Shown piece by piece: positions 28,964 to 37,555 of a stretch of 64,000 nucleotides of DNA. Source of the stretch: Sinorhizobium meliloti (GTDB taxonomy: Bacteria > Pseudomonadota > Alphaproteobacteria > Rhizobiales > Rhizobiaceae). The notes beneath the pieces were generated by a model, which was not told where the DNA came from, did not search any database, and saw only the letters and a list, made by a program, of their open reading frames with translations. Numbering within the stretch: the first letter of the stretch is position 1; every line of letters starts with the position of its first letter. The position numbers and the translations under genes are program-made. The stretch lies in NCBI RefSeq assembly GCF_035610345.1, contig NZ_CP141212.1, positions 191,976 through 255,975 on the forward strand. Reading direction: 5' to 3'.

Positions 28964-28973
28964 CCGGTCCGTC

Positions 28974-29060
28974 GCCCAGATGGCGGAATTGGTAGACGCG
29001 CCAGCTTCAGGTGCTGGTACTCGAAAGGGTGTGGAGGTTCGAGTCCTCTTCTGGGCACCA
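28974..29060 (+). tRNA. tRNA-Leu (CAG)
   Basis: An 87-nt class II tRNA with encoded CCA. The acceptor is GCCCAGA/TCTGGGC, the anticodon stem CCAGC/GCTGG encloses TTCAGGT with anticodon CAG, a variable arm of the leucine type (ACTCGAAAGGGT) follows, and the T arm has GGTTCGAGTCC. Confidence 0.96.
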
Positions 29061-29101
29061 TTCCTTTTTCCAGTAACCGCTTTTGCGGTTCGGAAGTCAA
29101 A

Positions 29102-29128
29102 AAAGCCCGGTTTCCGGGCTTTTTTTGC
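29102..29128. terminator. Bidirectional terminator after tRNA-Leu
   Basis: AAAGCCCGG (29102-29110) pairs with CCGGGCTTT (29114-29122) around TTT and is flanked by A and T runs on both sides. It can end the tRNA-Leu transcript and, on the other strand, the cyclase gene ending at 29188. Confidence 0.88.
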
Positions 29129-29187
29129 TTTCAGAGTTCCGAAGCGAATTCGGCGGGGCCGCCGTTCGCCGCGGCATCTGCCCTTCC

Positions 29188-31143
29188 TCAGGCGGCCGTT
29201 CCGGCTTCGGTAGTGTCAACCGTGCGGACGACGCCCAGGACTTCGTAAATGTCGAGCGCCGTCGAACGGCCCTTTGCCTTGGCGGTGCCGAGCGGGCGGA
29301 ACTTCACCATGTCCTTGCATTGGGCGACCACCGCACCGCTTGCAAGAACGCTCGTGCCGTAATCCTTGTTCATGCCCTCGAGCCGGGAGGCGACGTTCAC
29401 CGTGTCGCCCATCGCCGTATATTGCAGCCGTTCCCTGGCGCCGACGCTGCCGACGACGGCCGTTCCGGTGTGGATGCCGAAGCGCGTGCGGAACTCCGGC
29501 AATCCCTTGGCGCGTTGCGCGGAATTGAAGGCCTGGAGCCTCTCCTCGACCGCGAGTGCGCAGCGACAGGCATGCTCGGCATGCCTGGTATCGGCGACCG
29601 GCGCGTTCCACATGGCGAAGACCGAGTCTCCATGGAACTGGATGATGGTTCCGTCGTGGGCGGCAACAACCTCGCTGAACAGATCGAAATACTCCGAGAG
29701 CATCGCGACCACTTCTTCCGGCGAACGGCCCTCGCTGATGGTGGTGAAGTCGTAGATGTCGGTGAACATCGCCGTCACTTCCTGCCGCCATGCGGCGCGG
29801 CCGCCGAAATGGCCGGATTCGATGCCCTTGCGCACCAGTTCCTTCGGGACATAGAGCGCGAAGGTGAAGATCGCGTCGCGAGCTCTGTTCATTGCGCCGT
29901 TGAGCGTCGAGATTTCCGCCACATGCGATGAAACGTCGATCGGAGTGGCGAAGTCCAGGTCCTGCAGGCGGTTGGCGCTGTCGGTGAGCTGGTTGAGCGA
30001 CTTCGTGATCAGATGCGCAAGCACGAGGGCCAGGAGAACGGCGACCACCACCACGGCGCCCGAGACGGCAAGTCCCTGGACGAGGGTCTCGTTTGCGGCC
30101 GCCAGCAGTTCGTCGAGCGGGGCCGCGACGACCACCCGGTGCCCGGACAGAAGCAATGCCGATTCGAGCGGCGCCACCGTGACGAGATAGGTGCGGTTTC
30201 CGACTTCGACGAGAGTTGCCTTCCCGGCCGGTGGCGGGTTGCGCCGGATGCTTTCGATCAGTCCATCTTCCTGCGGCGTGGCCACCGGCCGGTCCCGGCC
30301 CTTCGATGCCATGATGCGTCGCATCATCATGGTGTCGGAATGGATGATCGGCCGTCCGACCGCATCGAGAATGAACGAGACGGATTCGTCCGTCAGCCGC
30401 TCGCGGGAGAGGAAGTCCGTGATCGTATCGAGCACCACATCGGCACCGATGACGATCTGCGGGTTGCCGCGGTGCGCTTGCGATATGGTCATCCCGAGAT
30501 TGCCTGTCGTGGCCATCTCATAGGGACCGATCGCCACCGGTGCCTTGCCGTTGACGGCTGCGCGATACCAGGGCCGCGTCCTCGGGTCGAAGCCGTTGGA
30601 AGCAGCGCGGCGTTCGGCGAACTGCAGGCCGCTCGCGTCGAGGAACAGGATCCGGTCGAACGGCTTGCCCCGGTCGTCTCTCTCCATCGAGCGCACGGCG
30701 ATGGCCGCTCCCCGCGGTGCGTCGAGCGCCATGCGCCAGGCGGCCGAGTCCAGATCGACCACATGAAAGAACGCACCGCTCGGATAACCGACATAGACGC
30801 CGTCGATGTGCGGCGAGCGGGCGATGCCCTCGCGCAGCACCGCCACCTTGTCGTTCATGCGTTCGGGCGGCGGCACGAGAAAGGCATTGGCGACGGATGC
30901 GACGAGACTGACGAGCGCGGAGGTGTCCCCGGAAAGGGCGCCGAGCCGATCGACCAGGCGGCCGACGAAAGCGTCCATATTGCCTTCGGCATCGGCGATC
31001 GAAGCGCTGCGTGCGCGGCGGTAGTCAAGTCCCACCAGCGTCGCGGACACGACGATGAGCATAGCAACCATCACGAGACCGAGCAGCGACCGCAGAGAGC
31101 TGGTCCAGGTCCGGGAAGGCTTGTCCGCGTTGGAATCTTGCAT
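29188..31143 (-). CDS. Membrane adenylate/guanylate cyclase with Cache-like sensor and HAMP
   Basis: A 651-residue class III nucleotide cyclase. A transmembrane helix (about 18-40) leads to a ~300-residue periplasmic sensor of dCache type (WYRAAVNGKAP, GADVVLDTITDFL), then a second helix (about 355-380), a HAMP domain and the cyclase domain (about 460-630). The metal-binding aspartate is in VTAMFTDIYDFT and the second in IQFHGDSVFAMW; GDTVNVASRLE is also present. Rhizobia carry many such cyclases. The signal is unknown. Met at 31143 has AAGGA upstream; the frame is open to an ATG at 31185. Confidence 0.88.
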   Translation of the reverse strand: MQDSNADKPSRTWTSSLRSLLGLVMVAMLIVVSATLVGLDYRRARSASIADAEGNMDAFVGRLVDRLGALSGDTSALVSLVASVANAFLVPPPERMNDKVAVLREGIARSPHIDGVYVGYPSGAFFHVVDLDSAAWRMALDAPRGAAIAVRSMERDDRGKPFDRILFLDASGLQFAERRAASNGFDPRTRPWYRAAVNGKAPVAIGPYEMATTGNLGMTISQAHRGNPQIVIGADVVLDTITDFLSRERLTDESVSFILDAVGRPIIHSDTMMMRRIMASKGRDRPVATPQEDGLIESIRRNPPPAGKATLVEVGNRTYLVTVAPLESALLLSGHRVVVAAPLDELLAAANETLVQGLAVSGAVVVVAVLLALVLAHLITKSLNQLTDSANRLQDLDFATPIDVSSHVAEISTLNGAMNRARDAIFTFALYVPKELVRKGIESGHFGGRAAWRQEVTAMFTDIYDFTTISEGRSPEEVVAMLSEYFDLFSEVVAAHDGTIIQFHGDSVFAMWNAPVADTRHAEHACRCALAVEERLQAFNSAQRAKGLPEFRTRFGIHTGTAVVGSVGARERLQYTAMGDTVNVASRLEGMNKDYGTSVLASGAVVAQCKDMVKFRPLGTAKAKGRSTALDIYEVLGVVRTVDTTEAGTAA

Positions 31144-31227
31144 GCTTTCGATGTCCTTGAATCCGGATTCCGATCTTTGCAGCATTGCAACGCATTTTCA
31201 TAGCACCACCGGCCGTATACGACCTGC

Positions 31228-31300
31228 GCTACAGCGCCGCGCGTCCGGTCGGACGCGCAAAGATCGCTGCAGCACTTCGATCTGCTGCGTGTTTTGTCGT
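31228..31300. repeat. Palindromic repeat family A, copy 4 (long form)
   Basis: ACAGCGCC, GCGCGTCC-GGTC-GGACGCGC, then AAAGATCGCTGCAGCACTTC, GATCTGCTGCGTGTTTTGTC. This is the most complete copy in the window. It fills the gap between the cyclase and the dehydrogenase gene. Confidence 0.85.
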
Positions 31301-31335
31301 TGGTCGGCTACGACAGTGTTGCGGCTCATCACTCT

Positions 31336-32382
31336 TCAGTTGACGGTGACGGGCTTCGAGCGCATTCGGGCCACCGTCTCCCGCTCCGCCCGCTTGCAGC
31401 GCATCGGCGGCAGGCTGCGGTCCATCAGTTCCATATCCTCGAGCACCATCTCGCCCATCCTCTTGAAGGCGACGTCGAGCGCACCGGCCCGGTGCGCCGA
31501 GCGCAGAAAGCCGGCCAGCCGGCGGACGGGATGTCCAGGGGGCAGGGGCTCCTCCGGGAAGACGTCGCTTGCCGCGCGGATATGGCCGCTTTCCACGGCT
31601 GCGATCAATGCATCGAAATCCACGACGCCGGCGCGGCTCAGGAGAATGAAGGCGGCGCCCGGACGCATGGCCGCGAAGGCCCTGGCGCCGAGGAAGCCCT
31701 CATTGTCACTGGTGACCGCTGCGACAACAAACAGGAAGTCGCTCTCGGCGAGGACCGTCTCGAGCGACGCGGGTTCGACGCCGGCGTCGAGAAGAACGGA
31801 GGCCGGCAGCCAGGGATCATGGACGCGGATCTTCGCACGAAATCCCGAAAGGACGCGGTTAAGCGCCTTGCCGAGATCGCCGAAGCCGATGATGCCGATC
31901 TCCGAGCCCGAGAGGAGCCGGGCGGACTTGTTGCCCTCACCGCCCCAGCGTTCGCGGCCCTCGCGGAAATCGACATCCGCATCGACGATGCCGCGAGCGA
32001 GGTTGAGCGCCATGGCGAGCCCCATCTCCGCCACCGGTTCGGCGAAGACCTGGCCGGTGGTGAGCACGTGGATGCCGCGCTGGAAAACCACGTCGTAGGG
32101 CATGTTGTCGATGAGGTTGCTTTCGACGTTGAGAACGGCCCGCAGCCGCGGCATGCGTTCGAGCGTTTCTGCGGAAAGCGGCGGCTGTCCGACGATATAG
32201 CGGACCTCGGAGAGGACGGCGGAGCCGAGCCCGGCGATGTTCTCCGGATCGGCTTCGATCACGCGGTAGCGCCGGTGAAGACGCTCGAGCGCGTCGGGCG
32301 TGAAGATCAGATCGAGCGTACGCGGCGCGGGCGCGCTGATGACAAGTGGCCGGTCGCTTTGCGGCCTGTCGGTTTCGGGCAT
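31336..32382 (-). CDS. D-2-hydroxyacid dehydrogenase family protein
   Basis: A 348-residue NAD(P)-dependent oxidoreductase. The nucleotide-binding domain holds GIIGFGDLGKALNRVL (glycine motif), the VHDPWL region, and AFILLSRAGVVDFDAL containing the conserved Arg region. The general-base His lies in SAHRAGAL near residue 310. The usual substrates are D-2-hydroxy acids such as glycerate, glyoxylate or phosphoglycerate; which one cannot be told. A strong AGGAGG site precedes the ATG at 32382. Confidence 0.85.
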   Translation of the reverse strand: MPETDRPQSDRPLVISAPAPRTLDLIFTPDALERLHRRYRVIEADPENIAGLGSAVLSEVRYIVGQPPLSAETLERMPRLRAVLNVESNLIDNMPYDVVFQRGIHVLTTGQVFAEPVAEMGLAMALNLARGIVDADVDFREGRERWGGEGNKSARLLSGSEIGIIGFGDLGKALNRVLSGFRAKIRVHDPWLPASVLLDAGVEPASLETVLAESDFLFVVAAVTSDNEGFLGARAFAAMRPGAAFILLSRAGVVDFDALIAAVESGHIRAASDVFPEEPLPPGHPVRRLAGFLRSAHRAGALDVAFKRMGEMVLEDMELMDRSLPPMRCKRAERETVARMRSKPVTVN

Positions 32383-32467
32383 GGTTTCCTCCTGTCAGTG
32401 CCGTCCGGGACGCAGTTTCGCCTGTCCCGAGCGCGCAATGCAAGCGTGCCTTTGTCTTGTTTCGAAC

Positions 32468-32797
32468 TCAGTAGTTGAGGCCGCGCTTCTGCCGCTCGAG
32501 CGACGGCGGCAGCTCGCCGCTCTGGAAGATCGGGCCGCTGCCCTCGCGGCAGCGGTAGACCGTATCGTAACGGGGACGGCCGTGAGACGACTCGAAGGGG
32601 CCGTAGCGGTCGATGAAAACCTGCCGGCAAACGATGTTCTTATCGTCGCCCAGCGGGTTCGCCGGCCGCACGCCCGGCAGGTCGTGAAAGGCCTGCGCCA
32701 GCTCGAATGTCGCCCCGGCGGCGAGGCCGGTACCGGGCGAGAGGGTCGACATCAGGGCGACGAGGGGAGGCGCCAGGGCGAAACGGAACCAGGTCAT
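32468..32797 (-). CDS. Small exported protein of unknown function
   Basis: A 109-residue protein that starts MTWFRFALAPPLVALMSTL with a cleavable signal peptide (cut likely after GLAAG near residue 27). Two cysteines (IVCRQVF and VYRCREG) could form a disulphide in the mature part. I do not recognise a family. The frame is open to 33037, but only the ATG at 32797 gives a signal peptide. It is divergent from nrnC. Confidence 0.65.
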   Translation of the reverse strand: MTWFRFALAPPLVALMSTLSPGTGLAAGATFELAQAFHDLPGVRPANPLGDDKNIVCRQVFIDRYGPFESSHGRPRYDTVYRCREGSGPIFQSGELPPSLERQKRGLNY

Positions 32798-32890
32798 ATA
32801 CGAACTTTCTCGGGGTGCCGGCAAACGGAACGTCTGCCGAAGGACAAGGTATCGCGGCCGGCCAACATGCGCTATAGGCCAGCTACGCTC

Positions 32891-32952
32891 CACAGCGCCG
32901 CGCGCCTGATCAGACTGGCCGGGTCGCTGCAGCACTTGTATCTCAGCAGGTT
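32891..32952. repeat. Palindromic repeat family A, copy 5 (diverged)
   Basis: CACAGCGCCGCGCGCCTGAT, CAGACTGGCCGGGTCGCTGC and AGCACTTGTATCTCAGCAGG. The order of blocks matches copy 4, but the hairpin arms are decayed. It lies in the short divergent gap before nrnC and may contain part of its promoter. Confidence 0.7.
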
Positions 32953-33002
32953 TCCTGAACCGTTCTCCGGGAATCATGCAAGTAACGATCTGGGGATTTT
33001 CG

Positions 33003-33629
33003 ATGGCGAATACAATAAGGTTCCACGAGGGGGACATTTCCGAGACCGACGCCGCCCGTTATACGGGCGCGATCGCGATCGATACGGAGACGCTCGGCCT
33101 GGTCCCGCGTCGCGACCGCCTCTGCGTCGTGCAGCTCTCGTCGGGCGACGGGACTGCCGATGTGATCCGCATTGCCGCCGGTCAGAAACAGGCGCCGAAT
33201 CTCGTCTCGATGCTCGCCGATCCGACGCGCCAGAAGATCTTCCATTTCGGCCGCTTCGACATCGCCGTACTGTTCCATACCTTCGGCGTCACCGCGTCGC
33301 CGGTCTTCTGTACCAAGATCGCCTCGCGCCTCGCCCGCACCTATACGGACCGGCACGGCCTCAAGGACAACCTCAAGGAACTGCTCGACATCGACATATC
33401 CAAGCAGCAGCAGTCTTCCGATTGGGCCGCCGACATTCTTTCGCCGGCGCAGCTCGAATATGCCGCCTCCGACGTGCTCCACCTGCATGCGTTGCGCGAC
33501 AAGCTGACGGCGCGGCTCCTGCGCGATGGCCGGATGGAACTCGCCGAGGCCTGCTTTTCGTTTCTCCCGACGCGTGCCAAGCTCGATCTGCTCGGCTGGG
33601 AGGAAACGGACATTTTCGCCCATAGCTGA
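33003..33629 (+). CDS. nrnC: NrnC-type oligoribonuclease (RNase D-like)
   Basis: A 208-residue DEDDy exonuclease without the HRDC domains of true RNase D. Catalytic residues are Asp27 and Glu29 (IDTET), Asp86 (FGRFDIAVL), and Tyr153 and Asp157 (YAASDVLHL). This size and layout is NrnC of alphaproteobacteria, which degrades the last 2-5 nt RNA fragments and replaces Orn. It probably also clears pGpG left from cyclic di-GMP. The ATG at 33003 is preferred to 32976. It complements pnp in the same window. Confidence 0.9.
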   Translation: MANTIRFHEGDISETDAARYTGAIAIDTETLGLVPRRDRLCVVQLSSGDGTADVIRIAAGQKQAPNLVSMLADPTRQKIFHFGRFDIAVLFHTFGVTASPVFCTKIASRLARTYTDRHGLKDNLKELLDIDISKQQQSSDWAADILSPAQLEYAASDVLHLHALRDKLTARLLRDGRMELAEACFSFLPTRAKLDLLGWEETDIFAHS

Positions 33630-33679
33630 GTTCTACGGCGCCCACCGGTGCGGGAGCAGGCGCCGGTTACGATAGCCTC

Positions 33680-33778
33680 GAGCATTTCAATGTTTCATAG
33701 AAACACTGAAATGCTCTAACCATTTGCTGTAACGCATTTCCGGACGGAAAACCGTTACACACTTTTCCTGCTCTAGCT
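33680..33778. repeat. Two-palindrome repeat family B, copy 2 (RIME-like)
   Basis: GAGCATTTCAATGTTTCATA, GAAACACTGAAATGCTC, then GCATTTCCGGACGGAAAACC and GTTACACACTTTTCCTG. It fills the convergent gap after nrnC. Its right end supplies the TAG stop codon of the SelW-like gene at 33773-33775. Confidence 0.85.
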
Positions 33779-34054
33779 CCTGTCCGTGTGGCCGAGATCG
33801 CGCTCGGGCTCGATCACGTCGCGAATGCGTTGCTTCAGCTCCTTGGGCCCGGGAAAGCCGCCGTCGCGCTTGCGTTCCCAGATCAACGCGCCATCGACGC
33901 GAATCTCGAAATTGCCGCCGGTCCCGGGGATGAGCGCCACTTCCCCAAGCGTGTCGGCGAAGGTCGACAGCAATTCCTGAGCCATCCATCCGGCGCGCAG
34001 CAGCCAGTTGCACTGGGTGCAATAGAGGATGGTGACGCGTGGCTTTTCGCTCAT
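33773..34054 (-). CDS. SelT/SelW/SelH-family thioredoxin-fold protein
   Basis: A 93-residue Rdx-type protein with a redox CxxC motif (ILYCTQCNWL, Cys at about 11 and 14), followed by IPGTGGNFEIRVDG and GGFPGPKELKQRIRD, both conserved in bacterial SelW-like proteins. The substrate is unknown; family members act in thiol redox control. The ATG at 34054 gives the usual N-terminus. The stop codon lies in repeat B copy 2, so the last few residues may have been altered by insertion of the repeat. Confidence 0.85.
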   Translation of the reverse strand: MSEKPRVTILYCTQCNWLLRAGWMAQELLSTFADTLGEVALIPGTGGNFEIRVDGALIWERKRDGGFPGPKELKQRIRDVIEPERDLGHTDRS

Positions 34055-34256
34055 CTCGCATGTCCTGTTCACTTGGCTTTCGCGCCACAGGAAACATGGA
34101 GCAGCGTCGTCGCGCAAGCGCCGCAATCCACGCCTTCACGCATGTCTCACATAAATGTCAGCTTGAGCGGTCATGTTTTTGACGCTGAGCCCTTGTTTTC
34201 CAAAAGGCCTGAGGCAAGAGAAACCCCTGATTTGCAATGGATACGAAAGGGATTTC

Positions 34257-34709
34257 ATGACCGATACCGCTGCCAACAATCGACCGCGCGCGATCCTGCC
34301 GGCGCTCGAAAAGATTTATCTGCCGCTCGACACTCTCGCCGAGACGTTGCTGCGCGTCGTGGCAGGCCTGCTGCTCGTCACCCACGGCTACGGCAAGATC
34401 CTCAATCCCTTCGGCGCGGCCGGCATGGTGGAGGGGCTTGGGTTCTATCCGGGCGTTTTCTGGTCGCCCCTGCTTTCGGCGACCGAGTTCTTCGGCGGCA
34501 TCTTCATTGCCATCGGCTTGCTGACGCGGCCTGCTGCCTTCGCGGCGACGATCGTGCTGCTCGTCACCGTCTATTTCCACGGCATCGTCCAGGGGCAGGG
34601 CCTTGGCGGGGCGGAGAAGTCCATCCTATGGGCGGCGATCACGCTCTTCTTTGCCATTCGCGGCGCCAACAACCAGTCCGTCGATGCCAAGCTCGGCCGC
34701 CAATTCTGA
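34257..34709 (+). CDS. DoxX-family membrane protein
   Basis: A 150-residue protein with four hydrophobic helices (about 28-50, 64-85, 90-108, 118-135). The DoxX features LLRVVAGLLLVTHGYGKI and ATEFFGGIFIAIGLLTRPAA are clear. Its role is unknown; some family members accompany redox or respiratory complexes. An AAAGGG site precedes the ATG at 34257. It converges on the rnk-like gene. Confidence 0.85.
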   Translation: MTDTAANNRPRAILPALEKIYLPLDTLAETLLRVVAGLLLVTHGYGKILNPFGAAGMVEGLGFYPGVFWSPLLSATEFFGGIFIAIGLLTRPAAFAATIVLLVTVYFHGIVQGQGLGGAEKSILWAAITLFFAIRGANNQSVDAKLGRQF

Positions 34710-34726
34710 TCTCACTCTTTGAATTG

Positions 34727-34773
34727 GAGCGCTTCCGGGCGGCGACACATTTTGCCTGGAAGCGCTTTGAAAG
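34727..34773. repeat. Family B repeat, copy 5 (single palindrome)
   Basis: GGAGCGCTTCCGGGCGG, ACACATTTTGCCTGGAAGCGCT is the second palindrome only of family B, reduced in length. Confidence 0.55.
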
Positions 34774-34796
34774 CGGCCGCCTCGGTCCGGCCGCTT
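34771..34796. terminator. Hairpin between the convergent DoxX and Rnk genes
   Basis: AAGCGGCCG (34771-34779) pairs with CGGCCGCTT (34788-34796) with an 8-nt loop. No T run follows, so its terminator role is uncertain. Confidence 0.4.
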
Positions 34797-34820
34797 CGAG
34801 CAATTGCACCGCCGGCACGC

Positions 34821-35228
34821 TCAGCCCGCCTGCGGCATCACGCTGCGGATCGTCATACGGTGTACCTTGCCGGCCCTGTCGACCCAGTCGATCGACTGTC
34901 CGACGGAAAGGCCGATAAGCGCCGCTCCGATCGGCGTCAGTACGGAAATCTTGCCGGCTTCGATGTCGGCCTCCCCCGGATAGACGAGCCTCACTTCCTT
35001 CGCAAAACCGTTGTCGGCGTCAAAGGCGACGGTCGAGCCCATCTGCACGCTGTCTTTGGGCAGCTTGCCGGGCGCGGCGATTCGCGCGCGGTCGAGTTCG
35101 GAAAGCAGCGCCTCCGCGACTTCCGGGACACGGTCGAGCGCCGAGGAGGCGATCGCCGTCAGACGTGCATGGTCTTCGGCATTGATGACGATCGAGGGAA
35201 GCTTCTTGCGGGTTGTCTTGTCCGCCAT
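34821..35228 (-). CDS. rnk: Rnk-like GreA/GreB C-domain protein
   Basis: A 135-residue protein annotated in relatives as regulator of nucleoside diphosphate kinase. It has a short N-terminal helical part (LPSIVINAEDHARL) and the GreA/GreB C-terminal FKBP-like domain (about 50-130, VRLVYPGEADIEAGKISVL, TPIGAALIGLSVGQSIDW). It binds RNA polymerase in the secondary-channel region in other species but lacks the long Gre coiled coil. The ATG at 35228 gives MADKTTRKKLPS. Confidence 0.85.
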   Translation of the reverse strand: MADKTTRKKLPSIVINAEDHARLTAIASSALDRVPEVAEALLSELDRARIAAPGKLPKDSVQMGSTVAFDADNGFAKEVRLVYPGEADIEAGKISVLTPIGAALIGLSVGQSIDWVDRAGKVHRMTIRSVMPQAG

Positions 35229-35670
35229 GATGATACCTGTGCCTGGGCGCACCGCTCTGCTTGCGCCGAAAGTGAAATGTCGAGGATGATTTACGCTCGC
35301 CGCTCGGGGGTGGAGGCTTGGCCCTCCGCTCGCCGATGCGCAGGCCCCCTTACCCGGAGAGCGCACGCATCCGGGCCGGGGTCAGGTTCCTGCGATGGGG
35401 CAGACCCGGAAAGAACAGCGGAAATGGATCGCGAGCACTGGCATGGTCTGAAGGTCGGAAACTTCGCCAACGAAGTCAAGCCCGCGTCGCCACTTGAGAC
35501 ACCGCAGCGCCCGTGGCGATCATGGCGGATCGCGCAAGAAGATCGGAAGCCTTGAAACGCAAAGTCCGTGGCGGCGGCGCTTTCGTCACGCCGCCCGCAG
35601 GTCGATGACGCGCGTTTCGCCTTGCTTCAGGCCGATGCGCATATTCTATGCGCGTCGACCTGATTGGAAA
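35229..35670. other. Intergenic region between lepA and rnk
   Basis: This 442-bp stretch has short frames on both strands, but none has a ribosome site plus protein-like composition. No member of the repeat families is seen. A small hairpin TGCGCATATTCTATGCGC lies near 35636-35653, close to the lepA stop, and may end that transcript weakly. Confidence 0.5.
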
Positions 35671-37497
35671 TCACTCGTCGCTCATCTTCAGCGCGGCGAT
35701 GAAGGCTTCCTGCGGGATTTCCACCTTGCCGAACTGGCGCATCCGCTTCTTGCCGGCCTTCTGCTTCTCCAGCAGCTTGCGCTTTCGGGTGGCGTCGCCG
35801 CCGTAGCACTTTGCGGTCACGTCCTTGCGCAGAGCCGAGATGGTTTCGCGGGCGATCACGTTGCCGCCGATGGCGGCCTGGATCGGGATCTTGAACATGT
35901 GCTTCGGGATCAGTTCCTTGAGCTTTTCGCACATTTCGCGGCCGCGCTTTTCCGCCGCCATCCGGTGCACCATCATCGACAGCGCGTCCACCGGCTCGCC
36001 GTTGACGAGGATCGACATCTTCACGAGGTTGCCTTCCTTGTGCTCGGTGATCTGGTAGTCGAAGGAGGCGTATCCCTTGGAGATCGACTTCAGCCGATCG
36101 TAGAAATCGAACACGACTTCGTTCAGCGGCAGGTCATAGGTGAGCATCGCGCGGGTGCCGACATAGGTCAGCTCGATCTGGATGCCGCGACGGTCCTGGC
36201 AGAGCTTCAGGATGCCGCCGAGATATTCGTCGGGCGTCAGGATCGTCGCGCGGATCCACGGCTCGTGGATTTCCGCGATCTTGACCACGTCCGGCATGTC
36301 GGCAGGGTTGTGAAGCTCGCGCTCCGAGCCATCGGTCATAAACAGCTTGTAGACGACCGAGGGTGCCGTCGCGATCAGATCGAGATCGAATTCGCGCTCC
36401 AGACGCTCCTGGATGATTTCGAGATGCAGGAGTCCGAGGAAGCCGCAGCGGAAACCGAAGCCGAGCGCGGCGGAGGATTCCATTTCGAAGGAGAAGGAGG
36501 CGTCGTTGAGGCGCAGCTTGCCCATGGCCGAGCGCAGGTCCTCGAAGTCGGCGGCGTCGACCGGGAAGAGGCCGCAGAACACGACCGGCTGGGCCGGCTT
36601 GAAGCCGGGCAGCGCCTTGGCCGTCGGCCGCTTGTCCTCGGTGATCGTATCGCCGACGCGGGTGTCCGCCACTTCCTTGATAGAAGCCGTGATGAACCCG
36701 ATTTCGCCGGGGCCGAGCGCCTCCATGGCAACCATCTTCGGCGTCAGCACGCCGACGCGCTCCACCTGGTACTTCGCATCCGTCCCCATCATGCGGATGG
36801 TCATGCCCTTTTTCAGCGTTCCGTCGATGACGCGCACCAGAACCATGACGCCGAGATAAGCGTCGTACCAGCTGTCGACGAGCAGCGCCTTCAAGGGCGC
36901 GGCGTCGCCGCCCTCGCTCTTCGGGGCGGGCAGCCTATGGACGATCGCCTCCAGCACATCCGGAATGCCGAGGCCGGTCTTGGCGGAGATCAGCACGGCG
37001 TCGGAGGCGTCGATGCCGATCACTTCCTCGATCTGCTCTTTGATCCGCTCCGGCTCGGCCGCAGGCAGGTCGATCTTGTTCAGAACAGTGACGAGCTCGT
37101 GATTGTTGTCGATCGCCTGGTAGACATTGGCGAGCGTCTGGGCTTCGACGCCTTGGCTGGCGTCGACGACGAGCAGCGAACCTTCGCAGGCTGAAAGCGA
37201 GCGCGAGACCTCGTAGGCGAAGTCGACGTGGCCGGGCGTGTCGATGAGGTTCAGCACATAGGTCTCGCCGTCGTTCGCCTTGTAGTGCAGGCGCACGGTC
37301 TGGGCCTTGATGGTGATGCCGCGCTCGCGCTCGATGTCCATGCTGTCCAGGACCTGCTCGGACATTTCTCGTTCGGCGAGGCCGCCGGTCGACTGGATCA
37401 GCCGGTCGGCAAGCGTCGATTTGCCGTGATCGATATGCGCCACGATCGAGAAGTTGCGGATATGCGACAGGGGCGTCTTGGAAGATGGTGTGCTCAT
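35671..37497 (-). CDS. lepA: Elongation factor 4 (LepA)
   Basis: A 608-residue ribosome-dependent GTPase. G motifs are AHIDHGKST near residue 17, DTPGHVDF and NKIDLPAA. Domains II, III and V (EF-G-like) follow, then the LepA-specific C-terminal domain with [20 protein letters not shown]. LepA aids initiation and 30S biogenesis and can back-translocate ribosomes. The ATG at 37497 gives [16 protein letters not shown]. The MFS gene lies 58 bp upstream on the same strand. Confidence 0.96.
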   Translation of the reverse strand: MSTPSSKTPLSHIRNFSIVAHIDHGKSTLADRLIQSTGGLAEREMSEQVLDSMDIERERGITIKAQTVRLHYKANDGETYVLNLIDTPGHVDFAYEVSRSLSACEGSLLVVDASQGVEAQTLANVYQAIDNNHELVTVLNKIDLPAAEPERIKEQIEEVIGIDASDAVLISAKTGLGIPDVLEAIVHRLPAPKSEGGDAAPLKALLVDSWYDAYLGVMVLVRVIDGTLKKGMTIRMMGTDAKYQVERVGVLTPKMVAMEALGPGEIGFITASIKEVADTRVGDTITEDKRPTAKALPGFKPAQPVVFCGLFPVDAADFEDLRSAMGKLRLNDASFSFEMESSAALGFGFRCGFLGLLHLEIIQERLEREFDLDLIATAPSVVYKLFMTDGSERELHNPADMPDVVKIAEIHEPWIRATILTPDEYLGGILKLCQDRRGIQIELTYVGTRAMLTYDLPLNEVVFDFYDRLKSISKGYASFDYQITEHKEGNLVKMSILVNGEPVDALSMMVHRMAAEKRGREMCEKLKELIPKHMFKIPIQAAIGGNVIARETISALRKDVTAKCYGGDATRKRKLLEKQKAGKKRMRQFGKVEIPQEAFIAALKMSDE

Positions 37498-37555
37498 GGG
37501 CCGCATATAGCAGCGCGATCAGGCGGCGCAAAGCGGGAAATGAAGGCTTCGTTCA

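Larger units (their letters stand above)
28579..28973. other. Intergenic region upstream of tRNA-Leu
   Basis: This 395-bp stretch contains a full-length family A repeat (28633-28702), about 200 bp with no recognisable element or coding frame, and the tRNA-Leu promoter at its right end. Confidence 0.6.
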
